Source of the DNA: Microbacterium sp. CFH 31415
GTDB taxonomy: Bacteria > Actinomycetota > Actinomycetes > Actinomycetales > Microbacteriaceae
Reading direction: 5' to 3'
Length of the DNA: 64,000 nt
Assembly: GCF_022538185.1 (NCBI RefSeq)
Contig: NZ_JAKYXC010000003.1
Span: 186,001 to 250,000, forward strand
This document shows, one piece after another, positions 7,189 through 16,779 of the stretch. A model generated the notes under the pieces. The model searched no databases and had not been told where the DNA came from. It saw nothing but the letters and a program-made list of their open reading frames with translations. Position 1 is the first letter of the stretch, and each line of letters starts with the position of its first letter. The position numbers and the translations under genes are program-made.

Positions 7189-8304
7189 TCAGCGGCCGAG
7201 CTTGGGGGAGAAGACCTTCGCGACGAGGCGCGCGATCAGGTTGAGCAGCATGACGATGACGATCAGCACGAGCGCTGCAGCCCAGGCGCGGTCGTGGTAG
7301 GCCTGCACCGGGATTCCGGCGTTCATGTACTGCGTGTAGGCGAACACGGGCAGCGTCATCATGCGGCCCTCGAACAGGTTGTAGTTCATCGACGACGCGA
7401 CGCCCGCGGTCAGCAGCAGCGGGGCGGTCTCGCCGATGACTCGCGAGATCGACAGCATGACGCCGGTCGTGATGCCCGCGATCGACGTCGGGAGGACGAC
7501 CTTGGTGACGGTGAGCCACTTGGGCACCCCCAGCGCGTACGACGCCTCGCGCAGCTCGTTGGGCACGAGCCGCAGCATCTCCTCGCTCGAGCGCACCACG
7601 ACGGGGATCATGAGGACCGAGAGCGCGATCGACCCCATGATGCCCATGCGGATGCCGGGTCCGAAGATCAGCGCGAACAGCGCGTAGGCGAACAGACCGG
7701 CGACGATCGACGGGATGCCGGTCATCACGTCGACGAGGAACGTGATGCCCTGCGCCAGACGCTTCCCGGCGCCGTACTCGACGAGGTAGATCGCGGTGAA
7801 GATGCCGATCGGGATCGAGATGACGGCTGCGGCGAGCGTGATCAGCAGGGTGCCGACGACGGCGTGCAGGGCGCCTCCGCCCTCGCCGACGACGTTGCGC
7901 ATCGAGCTCGAGAAGAACTCGGCGCTGAGGCCCGCGATGCCGTTGACGAGCACCGTCCACGCGACCGAGACGAGCGGCACCATGGCGACGGCGAAGGCGG
8001 CCGTCACGACGCCCGTCACGAGGCGGTCGACGCCCTTGCGGCGCCCCTCGACGAGGCTCGAGATCGCGGTGATGAGCACCAGGTAGACCAACGCGGAGAC
8101 GACGGCCCACCCGGCGATGCTGAAATCTGAGCCGCCGGCCATCGCGAGGACGCCGAAGACCAGCCCGGTGATCAGGGCGCTCGCGCCGAGGATCGCCCAC
8201 GGCGCCCACTTCGGAAGCCGGCCGCTGGTGAGGCGCTGATGCTCGCGCACCGGCGCAGGCGGCAGCGTCGGGGTCGGGGTCGGGGGAGCGGTCACGGTGG
8301 TCAT
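7189..8304 (-). CDS. pstA: Phosphate ABC transporter permease PstA
   Basis: 371 residues, longer than the roughly 290 of E. coli PstA. The extra length is an N-terminal part of about 75 residues with a Pro/Thr-rich start and two added hydrophobic segments (about 32-52 and 60-82). The core has the usual six membrane helices and the inner-membrane-component loop EEMLRLVPNELREASYALG that docks PstB. The start ATG at 8304 lies one base after the pstC stop, so translation is coupled. Extended PstA proteins are common in actinobacteria. Confidence 0.95.
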   Translation of the reverse strand: MTTVTAPPTPTPTLPPAPVREHQRLTSGRLPKWAPWAILGASALITGLVFGVLAMAGGSDFSIAGWAVVSALVYLVLITAISSLVEGRRKGVDRLVTGVVTAAFAVAMVPLVSVAWTVLVNGIAGLSAEFFSSSMRNVVGEGGGALHAVVGTLLITLAAAVISIPIGIFTAIYLVEYGAGKRLAQGITFLVDVMTGIPSIVAGLFAYALFALIFGPGIRMGIMGSIALSVLMIPVVVRSSEEMLRLVPNELREASYALGVPKWLTVTKVVLPTSIAGITTGVMLSISRVIGETAPLLLTAGVASSMNYNLFEGRMMTLPVFAYTQYMNAGIPVQAYHDRAWAAALVLIVIVMLLNLIARLVAKVFSPKLGR

Positions 8305-8305
8305 G

Positions 8306-9250
8306 TCAGTTGGCTCCCGAGAATTCCTTGCGCCGGCTGACGATCCAGCGTGCGATCGCGTTCACGGCGAAGGTGACGATGAAGAGGATCAGGCCCGTCG
8401 CGATCAGCACGTTGATGTTCGCGCCATAGGCCTCGGGGAACGTCAGGGCGATGTTCGCGGGGATGGTGCTGGGGTTCTCCGAGGTGAAGAGCCGGAGAGT
8501 GACGACTCCGGTCGCCGAGAGCACCATGGCGACGGCCATCGTCTCGCCGAGAGCGCGGCCGAGGCCGAGCATCGAGGCCGAGACGATGCCGCTGCGGCCG
8601 AAGGGGAACACAGCCATGCGCACCATCTCCCAGCGCGTCGCGCCGAGTGCGAGGGCCGCCTCTTCGTGGAGCACGGGGGTCTGCAGGAAGATCTCGCGGC
8701 AGATCGCCGTGATGATCGGCACCACCATCACGGCGAGCACGATCGCGGCGGTGAAGATCGTGCGGCCGGTGGCCGACACGGTGCCGCCGAACAGCGGGAA
8801 CCACCCCATGTTCGTGTTGAGCCATGCGTAGACGGGCTGGACGGCGGGGGCGAGCACGATGATGCCCCACAGGCCGAAGACGACGGACGGTACCGCAGCC
8901 AGCAGGTCGACGACGTAGCCGAGCGCCTGCGCGAGGCGGCGCGGCGCGTAGTGCGAGATGAAGAGGGCCACCGAGACGGCCAGCGGCACGGCCATGAGCA
9001 GGGCGAGCAGCGATGCCCACACCGTGCCGAAGGCGAGCGGCCACACGTAATCCCAGAAGTTCGTAGACAGCAGCGAGGCGGTGTCGCCGGTGGCCGTCAG
9101 TCCGGGGATGGACTGGACGATGAGGAAGATCGCGACCGCGGCGAGCGTCACGAGGATCATGCTTCCCGCGGCGAGCGCGGTGCCCGAGAACCAGCGGTCT
9201 CCGGGCCGCTGCCTGACCTTGCCCATGGCGGGGGAGGTCGTGGTGGTCAT
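8306..9250 (-). CDS. pstC: Phosphate ABC transporter permease PstC
   Basis: 314 residues from ATG 9250, which has AAGGAC just upstream; an in-frame codon at 9415 is unlikely because it would read back into pstS. Six membrane helices begin at about residue 30 (SMILVTLAAVAIFLIV). The coupling-loop motif EEAALALGATRWEMVR and the GLGRALGETMAVAMV segment are typical of PstC. It forms the membrane pore with PstA. It is separated from pstS by 73 bases that hold a strong hairpin. Confidence 0.96.
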   Translation of the reverse strand: MTTTTSPAMGKVRQRPGDRWFSGTALAAGSMILVTLAAVAIFLIVQSIPGLTATGDTASLLSTNFWDYVWPLAFGTVWASLLALLMAVPLAVSVALFISHYAPRRLAQALGYVVDLLAAVPSVVFGLWGIIVLAPAVQPVYAWLNTNMGWFPLFGGTVSATGRTIFTAAIVLAVMVVPIITAICREIFLQTPVLHEEAALALGATRWEMVRMAVFPFGRSGIVSASMLGLGRALGETMAVAMVLSATGVVTLRLFTSENPSTIPANIALTFPEAYGANINVLIATGLILFIVTFAVNAIARWIVSRRKEFSGAN

Positions 9251-9281
9251 GGTGTCCTTCTGGTTCGGGTGGCTTCGGGGT

Positions 9282-9317
9282 GAGACCCGGCCCGGCGGGA
9301 GAGCCGGGCCGGGTCTC
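9282..9317 (-). terminator. Strong hairpin between pstS and pstC
   Basis: Arms 9282-9296 and 9303-9317 are perfectly complementary over 15 G/C-rich bases with a 6-base loop. There is no U-run after it, and it sits inside the operon just after the pstS stop. It is therefore more likely an mRNA-stabilising or partial-termination hairpin that raises PstS over the permeases than a full stop. Confidence 0.75.
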
Positions 9318-9323
9318 GAGGTG

Positions 9324-10436
9324 TCACTCCGTGACGATCGAGTCGATCGCCGCGGTGACCTTCTCGCGCAGCGTGTCCGAGATGGGGGCGTTGCCCGCCG
9401 CGGCGGCCGCTGCATCCTGGCCCTCGGGGCTGGCGACGTACTCCAGGTAGCCCTTGACGATCGGTGCCACGGCGGCGTCGGCGTACTCCTGGCACGCGAT
9501 CATGTAGCTCACGAGCACGATCGGGTAGACGCCGGCCGCATCCGAGGTGCGGTCCAGGGCGATGGCGAGGTCGCCCTCGCCGCGGCCGTCCTCGAACGGC
9601 GACGCGTCGACGATCGCCGCTGCGGCCTCCGGCGAGTACGCGACGAACTCTTCGCCGACCTTGACCGCGGCCGTCGACAGGCCCTCCTCGGCGGCGCGCG
9701 ACGCGTCGGCGTAGCCGACCGTGCCGTTGCCGCCGGCGACGGCGGACACGACGCCCGACGTGCCCTGGGCGGCCTCGCCGCTGGAGAGGGGCCACACGCC
9801 GTCGGGCTCCGCGGTCCATTCCTCGGGTGCTGCCTGGAAGAGGTAGTCGGTGAAGTTCTCGGTCGTGCCCGAGTCGTCGGCGCGGTGGACCGGGGTCACG
9901 GCGAGGTCGGGAAGCTCCACGCCCTCGTTGAGGGCGGCGATCGCCGGGTCGTTCCAGTTGGCGATCTCGCCCGAGAACAGGCCCGCGATGGTCGCGGCGT
10001 CGAGGTTCAGCGAGTCAACGCCGTCGATGTTGAAGATGACGGCGATCGGAGAGATGTAGGTGGGAAGCTCGACGATGCCCGAGCCGTCGACGCAGCTGTC
10101 GAACGGACCGGCCTCGAGCTCCTCGATCTTGAAGGCACGGTCCGATCCCGCGAACGGGAAGGCGCCGGCCTGGAACGACTCGCGACCCGCGCCCGAGCCT
10201 GCCGGGTCGTACGTGATCGTGACGTCGGGGTTGGCGGTCTGGAAGCCGGCGGTCCACGCCGCGACCGCGACCTCCTGGGACGACGCGCCACCGCCGGCGA
10301 TCTCGCCGGACAGGTCGGAGGTGGTGGGGGCATCGGTCGAGCCACCGGGGGTGGTCTCGTTGGAGGCGCAGCCGGCGAGGGCGAGGGCCGCGACTGCGGC
10401 GACAGCGCCCACCTGGGCGATGCGGGAGATCTTCAC
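9324..10436 (-). CDS. pstS: Phosphate-binding lipoprotein PstS
   Basis: 370 residues with a lipoprotein signal peptide (basic MKISR, a hydrophobic stretch, lipobox LAGC with Cys at about 23). The mature part is the class of phosphate-binding proteins with GGGASSQE near the N-terminus and PAGSGAGRESF, the phosphate-contacting loop, followed by HRADDSGTTENF. It captures phosphate outside the membrane and delivers it to PstCA. It is the first gene of the pst operon, and its upstream region carries PHO-box-like 11-bp direct repeats (10552-10569), consistent with control by the senX3-regX3 system at 20.5-22.4 kb. Confidence 0.96.
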   Translation of the reverse strand: MKISRIAQVGAVAAVAALALAGCASNETTPGGSTDAPTTSDLSGEIAGGGASSQEVAVAAWTAGFQTANPDVTITYDPAGSGAGRESFQAGAFPFAGSDRAFKIEELEAGPFDSCVDGSGIVELPTYISPIAVIFNIDGVDSLNLDAATIAGLFSGEIANWNDPAIAALNEGVELPDLAVTPVHRADDSGTTENFTDYLFQAAPEEWTAEPDGVWPLSSGEAAQGTSGVVSAVAGGNGTVGYADASRAAEEGLSTAAVKVGEEFVAYSPEAAAAIVDASPFEDGRGEGDLAIALDRTSDAAGVYPIVLVSYMIACQEYADAAVAPIVKGYLEYVASPEGQDAAAAAAGNAPISDTLREKVTAAIDSIVTE

Positions 10437-10551
10437 TGTGTGAATCCTTCACGTGTCAGGGAAAAGAGGCCCGTGTGGGCTTCGGGTGATGAGCCCGGTG
10501 CAGGGCTCGCCTGAAACGTAGGCGGGGACTCTTAAGAGAGTGCGCTCGCCG

Positions 10552-10569
10552 GGTGAACGGAAGGTGAAC
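10552..10569 (-). promoter_or_regulatory. PHO-box-like direct repeat upstream of pstS
   Basis: GGTGAAC occurs at 10552-10558 and 10563-10569, exactly 11 bases apart. Read on the pstS strand this is GTTCACC-N4-GTTCACC, the 11-bp direct-repeat form bound by PhoP/RegX3-type regulators in actinobacteria. It lies about 120 bases upstream of the pstS start and slightly overlaps the mutT1 terminator. Confidence 0.7.
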
Positions 10570-10594
10570 GGGATGCCGCGCGCGAGGCATCCCG
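10569..10594 (-). terminator. Hairpin terminator after mutT1
   Basis: CGGGATGCC (10569-10577) and GGCATCCCG (10586-10594) pair perfectly over 9 bases with an 8-base loop, 10 bases beyond the mutT1 stop on the minus strand. It separates the glnR-ppk-mutT1 unit from pstS. Confidence 0.75.
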
Positions 10595-10603
10595 AATCTC
10601 AGG

Positions 10604-11542
10604 TCAGACCTTGGGGGTGTGTGTCTCGATGGTGACGATGCCCGAGCCCGGGTTCTCCACCGACAGGTGCACGATCGAGAACGCCGCCGGCTCGAGCGCC
10701 GATGCGCTGCCGAGGTACGACCCGCGCAGAGTCCCGGTCGCCATCGCGATCTCCGAGAGGATCTCGGGGAGCACCGGTCCGTGGCTGCACAGCACCGCGG
10801 GCTTGCGTGCGCGCACACGCTCGCCGATGACGGTGCGCGCGTCGGAGGCGCCCTCTTCCCACGCGTCCTGGCTGATGAGCTTCGACTTGTCGATCTTCCG
10901 GCCGAGCGCGGCGGACAGTGGCGCGACGGTCTTCATGCAGCGGACGGCGGGGCTCGAGATCAGCTTGCGGGCGCCGAACGCCAGCAGCGGGCCGACGATC
11001 GAGTCGGCCTGTCTGCGGCCGCGAGTGGAGAGCGGGCGCGCGGCGTCCTCTCCGTCCCATTCCTCTCGGCCGATGGCCTTGGCGTGCCGGAGCGCGATGA
11101 TCGGGAACGTGCGCAGCACGCCCTCGTCGACCAGGCTCATGAAGTTCTCGATGATCTCGACGTCGACCGGATAGCTCAGACGTGCCAGCGCCTTCTTCGG
11201 GGTGACCCACTCGAGGGCGGCGATCTCCTTGTTCGGCACGAACGCCGATGCCCGGATCGCTTCGTCCGTCGCCTCCGCCGCCCAGTAGTGCACGATCTTC
11301 TGGCGTTTGCTGGGCAGGCGGTAGCGCGAGACGCCGACGGGCACGCCGAGTGCGACGCGGATGCCGGTCTCTTCGAGGATCTCGCGTGCGGCGGTCTCGG
11401 CGAGCATCTCACCGGGGTCGACCTTGCCCTTGGGGAGCGTGACGTCGCGATACTTCGTGCGATGGATCAGCAGCACCCGCAGCTTCGCGTCGACGACGCG
11501 CCAGACGACGCCTCCGGCGGCGTAGACGGCGGTCTCGGTCAT
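10604..11542 (-). CDS. mutT1: MutT1-like Nudix hydrolase with C-terminal histidine phosphatase domain
   Basis: 312 residues from ATG 11542. The Nudix box spans about residues 39-61 ([20 protein letters not shown] core), and the second domain is a histidine phosphatase with LRHAK (152) and SHGP (253). In mycobacteria MutT1 hydrolyses 8-oxo-dGTP and diadenosine polyphosphates, and its gene also neighbours ppk. The start overlaps the ppk stop by four bases (ATGA), so the two are translationally coupled. A link between polyphosphate or nucleotide clean-up and ppk is suggested by this conserved pairing. The assignment is firm at family level. Confidence 0.9.
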   Translation of the reverse strand: MTETAVYAAGGVVWRVVDAKLRVLLIHRTKYRDVTLPKGKVDPGEMLAETAAREILEETGIRVALGVPVGVSRYRLPSKRQKIVHYWAAEATDEAIRASAFVPNKEIAALEWVTPKKALARLSYPVDVEIIENFMSLVDEGVLRTFPIIALRHAKAIGREEWDGEDAARPLSTRGRRQADSIVGPLLAFGARKLISSPAVRCMKTVAPLSAALGRKIDKSKLISQDAWEEGASDARTVIGERVRARKPAVLCSHGPVLPEILSEIAMATGTLRGSYLGSASALEPAAFSIVHLSVENPGSGIVTIETHTPKV

Positions 11543-13701
11543 CGCACCGCGCGTGCCCGCCGACGGCGCTGCACGTTCGTCATGGTGCGGTCCTGCACGT
11601 CGACCAGGAGCTTGCCGTCCGCATTGATGTTGTGCCTCACCCACTCACCGTCGGGGCCGAGGTGCCAGGAACTCGATCCGTCGCTCATCGCGAGGTCGAA
11701 GAAGTCCGAGAGCTCCTTGATATGGGCGGGGGCCACCACGCGCACGAGCGCCTCGACACGGCGGTCGAGGTTGCGGTGCATCATGTCGGCGCTGCCGATG
11801 TACACCTGCGGGTCGCCGTCGTTGAGGAACGCGAAGATGCGCGAGTGCTCAAGATAGCGGCCCAGGATGCTGCGCACCGTGATGTTCTCGCTCATGCCGG
11901 GCACCCCCGGCTTGAGCGAGCAGATGCCGCGCACCCAAACCTCGACCTTCACACCGGCCTGGCTCGCCCGGTAGAGCGCATCGATGATCTGCTCGTCGAC
12001 CATCGAATTGACCTTGATCCGCACGCTGGCGGGCTTGCCGGCGAGCGCGTTGCGGCGCTCCTTGTCGATGAGCCGCAGGAGGCCCTTGCGCAGGTGGAGC
12101 GGCGCGACCAGAAGGCGCTTGAACTTCTTCTCGATCGCGTAGCCGCTCAGCTCGTTGAACAGGCGCGTGAGGTCGCGGCCGACCTGGTCGTCGGCGGTGA
12201 AGAGCCCGAAGTCCTCGTAGATGCGGCTGGTCTTCGGGTTGTAGTTGCCGGTGCCGACATGGCTGTAGCTGCGCAGCTTGCCGCCTTCTTCGCGGATGAC
12301 CAGAGCCAGCTTGCAGTGCGTCTTCAGACCCACGAGGCCGTAGACGACGTGCACGCCGGCCTTCTCGAGCTTGCGCGCCCAGAGGATGTTGTTCGCCTCG
12401 TCGAAGCGCGCCTTGATCTCGACGAGGGCGAGCACCTGCTTACCGGCCTCGGCGGCGTCGATCAGCGCCTCGACGATCGGGCTGTCGCCCGACGTGCGAT
12501 ACAGGGTCTGCTTGATGGCGAGCACGTGCGGATCCTTCGCCGCCTGCTCGAGGAACGCCTGCACACTCGTGGCGAAGGACTCGTACGGGTGATGCACGAG
12601 CACGTCGCCCTTGCGGATCGAGGCGAAGATGTCGGGTCGCTCGTTGTTGTCGCCCGGCTGGAACGCCATGGCGGTGGTCGGCAGGTGCGGCTTGAACCGC
12701 AGGTCGGGGCGATCGATGCGCAGGTCGAACAGGCCGCGCAGGTCGAGCGGACCGGGCAGCCGGTAGACCTCCTGCTCGGTGATGTCGAGCTCGCGGATCA
12801 GCAGCTCGAGGGTCACCTCGTCCATGTCGTCGGTGATCTCGAGGCGGATCGGCGGTCCGAAGCGGCGCCGCAGCAGCTCGGCCTCGAGCGCTTGGATCAG
12901 GTTCTCGGTCTCGTCCTCCTCGATCGCCACGTCCTCGTTGCGGGTCAGGCGAAAGGCGTGGTGGTCGAGCACCTCCATGCCGGGGAAGAGGTCGTCGAGG
13001 TGGTTCGAGATGAGGTCCTCGAGCGGCAGGTACCGCCCCGTGCCGTTGGTCGCCGGCACCTCCACGAAGCGGGGGAGCATCGGCGGCACCTTGAGGCGCG
13101 CGAACTCCTGGCGCCCGGTGCGGGCGTTGCGGATGCGGATCGCGAGGTTCAGCGAGAGCCCCGAGATGTAGGGGAACGGGTGCGCCGGGTCGACGGCGAG
13201 CGGCATCAGGACCGGGAACACCTGCGCCTGGAAGTACTCGTAGAGCGCGGCGCGGTCCTCGTCACCGAGCGAGTCGTACGTCACCATCTGGACGCCGGCG
13301 TCGGAGAGGGCGGGCATGACGAGCTTCGTCCACGCGTCGGCATGGCGCAGCTGCAGGCGGTGGGCTTCCTGCGAGATGTCGGCGAGCACCTCCGCGGGCG
13401 CCCGGCCGACGTTGGTCGGCACGGCGAGCCCGGTGACGATGCGGCGCTTCAGGCCGGCGACGCGCACCATGAAGAACTCGTCGAGGTTGCTCGCGAAGAT
13501 CGCGAGGTAGTTCGCGCGTTCGAGGACCGGCAGAGCCGGATCCTCGGCGAGTTCGAGGACGCGCTGGTTGAACGCGAGCCAACTGAGCTCCCGGTCGAGA
13601 TAGCGGTGTTCGGGCAGCTGCGCGTCGAGTTCCTCGTCCAGGTCGAAGTCGTCGTCGTCGGCGTCGCCGAGGCCGGCGTCGAGCACGTCGTGTTCGATCA
13701 T
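11539..13701 (-). CDS. ppk: Polyphosphate kinase 1
   Basis: 720 residues, the usual PPK1 length, covering the N, head and two C-terminal phospholipase-D-like domains. The autophosphorylated histidine sits in [12 protein letters not shown] and the second conserved histidine in [13 protein letters not shown]. It makes polyphosphate reversibly from ATP. It is 45 bases downstream of glnR and overlaps mutT1, so glnR-ppk-mutT1 probably form one transcript. The last residues are basic (RRRRARAVR). This is the phosphate-storage member of the larger phosphate block in the window. Confidence 0.97.
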   Translation of the reverse strand: MIEHDVLDAGLGDADDDDFDLDEELDAQLPEHRYLDRELSWLAFNQRVLELAEDPALPVLERANYLAIFASNLDEFFMVRVAGLKRRIVTGLAVPTNVGRAPAEVLADISQEAHRLQLRHADAWTKLVMPALSDAGVQMVTYDSLGDEDRAALYEYFQAQVFPVLMPLAVDPAHPFPYISGLSLNLAIRIRNARTGRQEFARLKVPPMLPRFVEVPATNGTGRYLPLEDLISNHLDDLFPGMEVLDHHAFRLTRNEDVAIEEDETENLIQALEAELLRRRFGPPIRLEITDDMDEVTLELLIRELDITEQEVYRLPGPLDLRGLFDLRIDRPDLRFKPHLPTTAMAFQPGDNNERPDIFASIRKGDVLVHHPYESFATSVQAFLEQAAKDPHVLAIKQTLYRTSGDSPIVEALIDAAEAGKQVLALVEIKARFDEANNILWARKLEKAGVHVVYGLVGLKTHCKLALVIREEGGKLRSYSHVGTGNYNPKTSRIYEDFGLFTADDQVGRDLTRLFNELSGYAIEKKFKRLLVAPLHLRKGLLRLIDKERRNALAGKPASVRIKVNSMVDEQIIDALYRASQAGVKVEVWVRGICSLKPGVPGMSENITVRSILGRYLEHSRIFAFLNDGDPQVYIGSADMMHRNLDRRVEALVRVVAPAHIKELSDFFDLAMSDGSSSWHLGPDGEWVRHNINADGKLLVDVQDRTMTNVQRRRRARAVR

Positions 13702-13746
13702 CCCCTCATCATTGCAGGGACAGATGACGAGAGTGCGAATGCTTCC

Positions 13747-14445
13747 CTAGGCGTCGGTGCGCTCGCGGGGGGTCGGCAGCTGGTCGTCCTCGTAGACGTT
13801 GAACCGATAGCCGACGTTGCGCACCGTTCCGATGAGCTGCTCGAGGTCGCCGAGCTTGGCGCGCAGGCGTCGCACATGCACGTCGACGGTGCGGGTTCCG
13901 CCGAAGTAGTCGTAGCCCCACACCTCGCTGAGAAGCTGCTCTCGGGTGAAGACGCGCGACGGGTGGGTCGCGAAGAAGTGGAGGAGCTGGAACTCCTTGT
14001 ACGTGAGGTCGAGCGGCTTGCCGTGCACCTTCGCGGAGTACGACGACTCGTCGATCGTGATGCCCGACGTCTGGATGCGGGTCGAGACCTGCTCCTTGGT
14101 CATGCGGCCGATGGCGAGGCGGATGCGTGCGTCGACCTCGGCGGGCCCGGCGGTGACGAGGATGACGTCGTCGATGCCCCAGTCGGTCGACACGGCGGTG
14201 AGTCCGCCTTCGGTCACGACGAGCAGCAGCGGCGCGTCGAGCCCGGTCGTGTTGAGGATCTTGCAGAGCGACTTGGCGCCCACGAGGTCGACTCGCGCGT
14301 CGACGAAGATGACGTCGGCGCTCGGCGCGTTGACCAGCTGGGCCGGCTCGGCGGGGATCTGGCGCACGCGGTGGCTCAGCAGTTCGAGCGACGGCAGGAC
14401 AGGACCGCCTCCGTGTGTGGAGCTCAGAACCAGGAGCTGTGCCAA
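13747..14445 (-). CDS. glnR: GlnR-type nitrogen-response regulator (orphan OmpR-family)
   Basis: 232 residues. The TTG start at 14445 is chosen because GGAAAGG lies just upstream and the protein then begins MAQLLVLSS, as GlnR proteins do. The receiver-like domain (about 1-115) has the GlnR signature [17 protein letters not shown]; the winged helix (about 130-220) has [20 protein letters not shown] and [20 protein letters not shown]. GlnR lacks a partner kinase and controls nitrogen assimilation genes in actinobacteria; none is adjacent here. It lies upstream of ppk on the same strand, tying it to the phosphate genes. MtrA-like regulators are the main alternative, but the receiver motifs favour GlnR. 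Confidence 0.88.
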   Translation of the reverse strand: MAQLLVLSSTHGGGPVLPSLELLSHRVRQIPAEPAQLVNAPSADVIFVDARVDLVGAKSLCKILNTTGLDAPLLLVVTEGGLTAVSTDWGIDDVILVTAGPAEVDARIRLAIGRMTKEQVSTRIQTSGITIDESSYSAKVHGKPLDLTYKEFQLLHFFATHPSRVFTREQLLSEVWGYDYFGGTRTVDVHVRRLRAKLGDLEQLIGTVRNVGYRFNVYEDDQLPTPRERTDA

Positions 14446-14592
14446 AGCGTCGCCTTTCCAGCGCGCGGGGTGCGCCGTGCACCCAGTGTAGGGCGTGAGC
14501 GGAAACAGCTTCCGCGCGGCGACATCACGCGACGTCGCACGACCTCGACTCCGGATCGTGCGCGCGGGAGCCGGTTGGGGAAGAATGGCACC

Positions 14593-14883
14593 GTGGCAGT
14601 TCCAGAACTCGCTCCGCGCCGGACCGTCGGCGGAATCATCGCCGTGTGGGTCGTGGCCGCCGTGATCGGCGTGCTCGTCGGACTCTTCGCCGGCGACGCC
14701 TGGCGTGCGCAGTGGCTGGCGGTCGGGCTCGGCGGATGCCTCATCCTCGCCTTCATCGTGCAGTTGTGGTCCGGTCGCTCGCAGGGCTTCACCGAGCGCG
14801 TCGCCGCCAGCGCCCTCGGCGCCCTCGTCGTACTGGGTGTCATCAGCCTCGGGTTCGGGCTGGCTGCGATCGTCCCGGGATGA
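14593..14883 (+). CDS. Small membrane protein, three helices
   Basis: 96 residues from GTG 14593, which follows AAGAAT ending 6 bases upstream (leaderless pattern). Three hydrophobic segments at about 12-34, 40-60 and 70-95 account for most of the protein. I know no function. It is divergent from glnR and followed after 43 bases by another tiny membrane protein and then a nitrobindin-like gene. The family appears confined to actinobacteria as far as I recall. Confidence 0.75.
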   Translation: MAVPELAPRRTVGGIIAVWVVAAVIGVLVGLFAGDAWRAQWLAVGLGGCLILAFIVQLWSGRSQGFTERVAASALGALVVLGVISLGFGLAAIVPG

Positions 14884-14926
14884 CACACGCCGCGCCGCGG
14901 ATCGGATCCGGTTTAGGCTAGGAGCC

Positions 14927-15040
14927 ATGGATCTCTTCGCGCTCGAGCTCTTCTTCGTGGGTCTCCTCGGTCTGGCATCGCTCGCGATCGCCTTCGTGTC
15001 CGTCGTCGTCCTCAAGAACCTGTACCGCGGCCAGCGCTGA
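14927..15040 (+). CDS. Very small membrane protein, 37 residues
   Basis: 37 residues: a single hydrophobic helix (about 5-30) followed by a basic tail (KNLYRGQR). The ATG at 14927 follows TAGGCT (14914-14919) after 7 bases, the same leaderless arrangement as many neighbours, which is the main reason to believe it is real. It lies 11 bases before the nitrobindin-like gene. The positive-inside rule puts the C-terminus in the cytoplasm. Function unknown. Confidence 0.65.
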   Translation: MDLFALELFFVGLLGLASLAIAFVSVVVLKNLYRGQR

Positions 15041-15051
15041 TCGGTCGCGCG

Positions 15052-15648
15052 ATGCTGGATCTGCCGACCGACCTCCCCGCCGACCTCGCGCCGCTGTCGT
15101 GGCTCATCGGGGTGTGGGAGGGGACCGGCGTGATCGACTACGCCGACCACGCCTACGCGGGCGAGTTCACGCACCGCGTGAGCTTCAGCCATGACGGCGG
15201 CGACTACCTGAACTACTCCGCGAGCGCCTGGCTCCACGGCGAGGGCGACCAGCGCACGCCCCTCGTGGCCGAGATGGGCTACTGGCGCCTCTCGCGTCCT
15301 GCGACCGCCGCCGACGCGGGTCCCGGCCTGTTGCCGGCCCTCGAGAGCGCCGCGCCGCGCACCGTCGACGACGTCGAGCTCCTCCGCAACGGCGAGGGCG
15401 GCTTCGACATCGAGGTCGTGCTCGTGCACGCCGACGGGGTGAGCGAGCTGTACCTCGGCCAGATCCGCGGTCCGCGCATCGACATCGCCACCGACGCCGT
15501 CGTGCGCCCGGCCGGCGCGAAGACGTACGCCGCGGCGACCCGCATGTACGGTCTCGTCGACGGTCACCTGCTCTGGGCGTGGGACATGGCCGCCCTCGGC
15601 GAAGAGCTCGGCGCGCACGCGTCGGCCCGACTCGCGCGGGCGGAATGA
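15052..15648 (+). CDS. Nitrobindin-like heme-binding beta-barrel protein (FABP family)
   Basis: 198 residues. The GVWEGTGV motif at about 22-29 is the GxWxGxG signature of the nitrobindin/THAP4-like ten-stranded barrel, and the C-terminal [18 protein letters not shown] matches the end of the barrel, where the heme-ligating histidine usually lies nearby. Actinobacterial relatives bind heme and can isomerise peroxynitrite. The stop overlaps the start of the next gene by four bases (ATGA), so the two are co-translated. Confidence 0.85.
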   Translation: MLDLPTDLPADLAPLSWLIGVWEGTGVIDYADHAYAGEFTHRVSFSHDGGDYLNYSASAWLHGEGDQRTPLVAEMGYWRLSRPATAADAGPGLLPALESAAPRTVDDVELLRNGEGGFDIEVVLVHADGVSELYLGQIRGPRIDIATDAVVRPAGAKTYAAATRMYGLVDGHLLWAWDMAALGEELGAHASARLARAE

Positions 15649-16754
15649 TGGACTCCCCGTTCACATCGCTTCCCGGTGCCGTCGTCGACGACGCCGGCCT
15701 CCAGCACGTCGGCAACCCGCTGGTCGAGCAGCGCGCGCTCTCGGAGGGCCGCGCAGTGGTTCCGCTCGGCGATCGTGCGGTGCTGGCCGTCCCCGGCGAG
15801 GACCGCCTGACCTGGCTCGACTCGCTGACGTCACAGGCGCTGGCGTCGCTGCCTCCGGGCGTGAGCACCGAGCTGCTGGTGCTCGACCCGCAAGGACACG
15901 TCGAGCACGCGGCATCCGTCCTCGACGACGGCGAGACCACATGGCTCATCGTCGACAAGCCCGACGCCGAGGGACTCCTCGCCTGGCTGCTCCGCATGCG
16001 GTTCCGCCTGCGGGTGGCCCCGCGCGACGCGAGCGACGAGTACGCGGTCTTCGGCGGCACCACCGCGGCCCTGTCCGCGCTCACCGTCGTGCAGCCGGGA
16101 GGCGTTCCGCTCGTGTGGACCGACCCGTGGCCCGCCGTCTCGACGGGCGGCTGGGGCTACGCCGCCGTCGACCCGCACCCGGGTGCGGCCCGCGACTGGG
16201 CCGAGGCGCTGGTCACCCGCGACGAGGAGAAGAGGATCGCGGATGCCGCGGCCGCGGGCGAACTCGCGGTCGTCGGACTTTCCGCCGCCGATGCCCTGCG
16301 CGTCGCCGCCTGGCGCCCCCGCTGGTCGGCCGACGTCGACGAGCGCGTCCTTCCGCACGAGCTCGACTGGCTGCGCACGGCCGTGCACCTCAGCAAGGGC
16401 TGCTACCGCGGTCAGGAGACGGTCGCCAAGGTGCACAATCTCGGTCACCCGCCCCGGCGCCTGGTCGCGCTGCAGCTCGACGGCAGCGGGAGCGTGCTCC
16501 CCGAGCGCGGTGCCGCGGTGCGCGTCGGAGACGACGCGGTCGGCGCCGTCACCTCGGTCGCCCTGCACTTCGAGGAGGGGCCGATCGCGCTCGCGATCGT
16601 CCGCCGCTCCACACCGGTCGACGCAACGCTGCTCGTCGACACCGAGGACGGCCCGGTCACCGCCGCGCAGGAGGTCGTCGTGCCGCCCGAGGCGGGAGCG
16701 ACCGCCAACGTGCCGCGCCTGCCGAGACTCTCGCGCCGGGCTCCCGCGAAATGA
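15645..16754 (+). CDS. ygfZ: YgfZ/GcvT-like folate-binding protein
   Basis: 369 residues from ATG 15645. The diagnostic motif KGCYRGQE (about residue 246) holds the cysteine conserved in YgfZ, which uses tetrahydrofolate to help assemble or repair some Fe-S proteins. The rest follows the GcvT fold ([19 protein letters not shown] near residue 45). It overlaps the nitrobindin-like gene and precedes a FUSC membrane protein by 25 bases. It is not a glycine-cleavage GcvT, because the other gcv genes are absent and the motif is of the YgfZ type. Confidence 0.88.
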   Translation: MMDSPFTSLPGAVVDDAGLQHVGNPLVEQRALSEGRAVVPLGDRAVLAVPGEDRLTWLDSLTSQALASLPPGVSTELLVLDPQGHVEHAASVLDDGETTWLIVDKPDAEGLLAWLLRMRFRLRVAPRDASDEYAVFGGTTAALSALTVVQPGGVPLVWTDPWPAVSTGGWGYAAVDPHPGAARDWAEALVTRDEEKRIADAAAAGELAVVGLSAADALRVAAWRPRWSADVDERVLPHELDWLRTAVHLSKGCYRGQETVAKVHNLGHPPRRLVALQLDGSGSVLPERGAAVRVGDDAVGAVTSVALHFEEGPIALAIVRRSTPVDATLLVDTEDGPVTAAQEVVVPPEAGATANVPRLPRLSRRAPAK

Positions 16755-16779
16755 CCTTGCCCGGGGAGGGGCGGGCCGC

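Noticed and set aside
6139..8130. A 663-codon plus-strand frame opposite pstA and pstB
   Set aside because: It is antisense to conserved pst genes, with repetitive charged composition typical of shadow frames.
11632..14883. A 3.2-kb open frame on the plus strand covering ppk and glnR
   Set aside because: It is antisense to two clear genes, has low-complexity Asp/Arg/Val/Glu composition and no domain. GC-rich third positions keep antisense frames open. Only its last 97 codons (14593-14883) form a real small gene.
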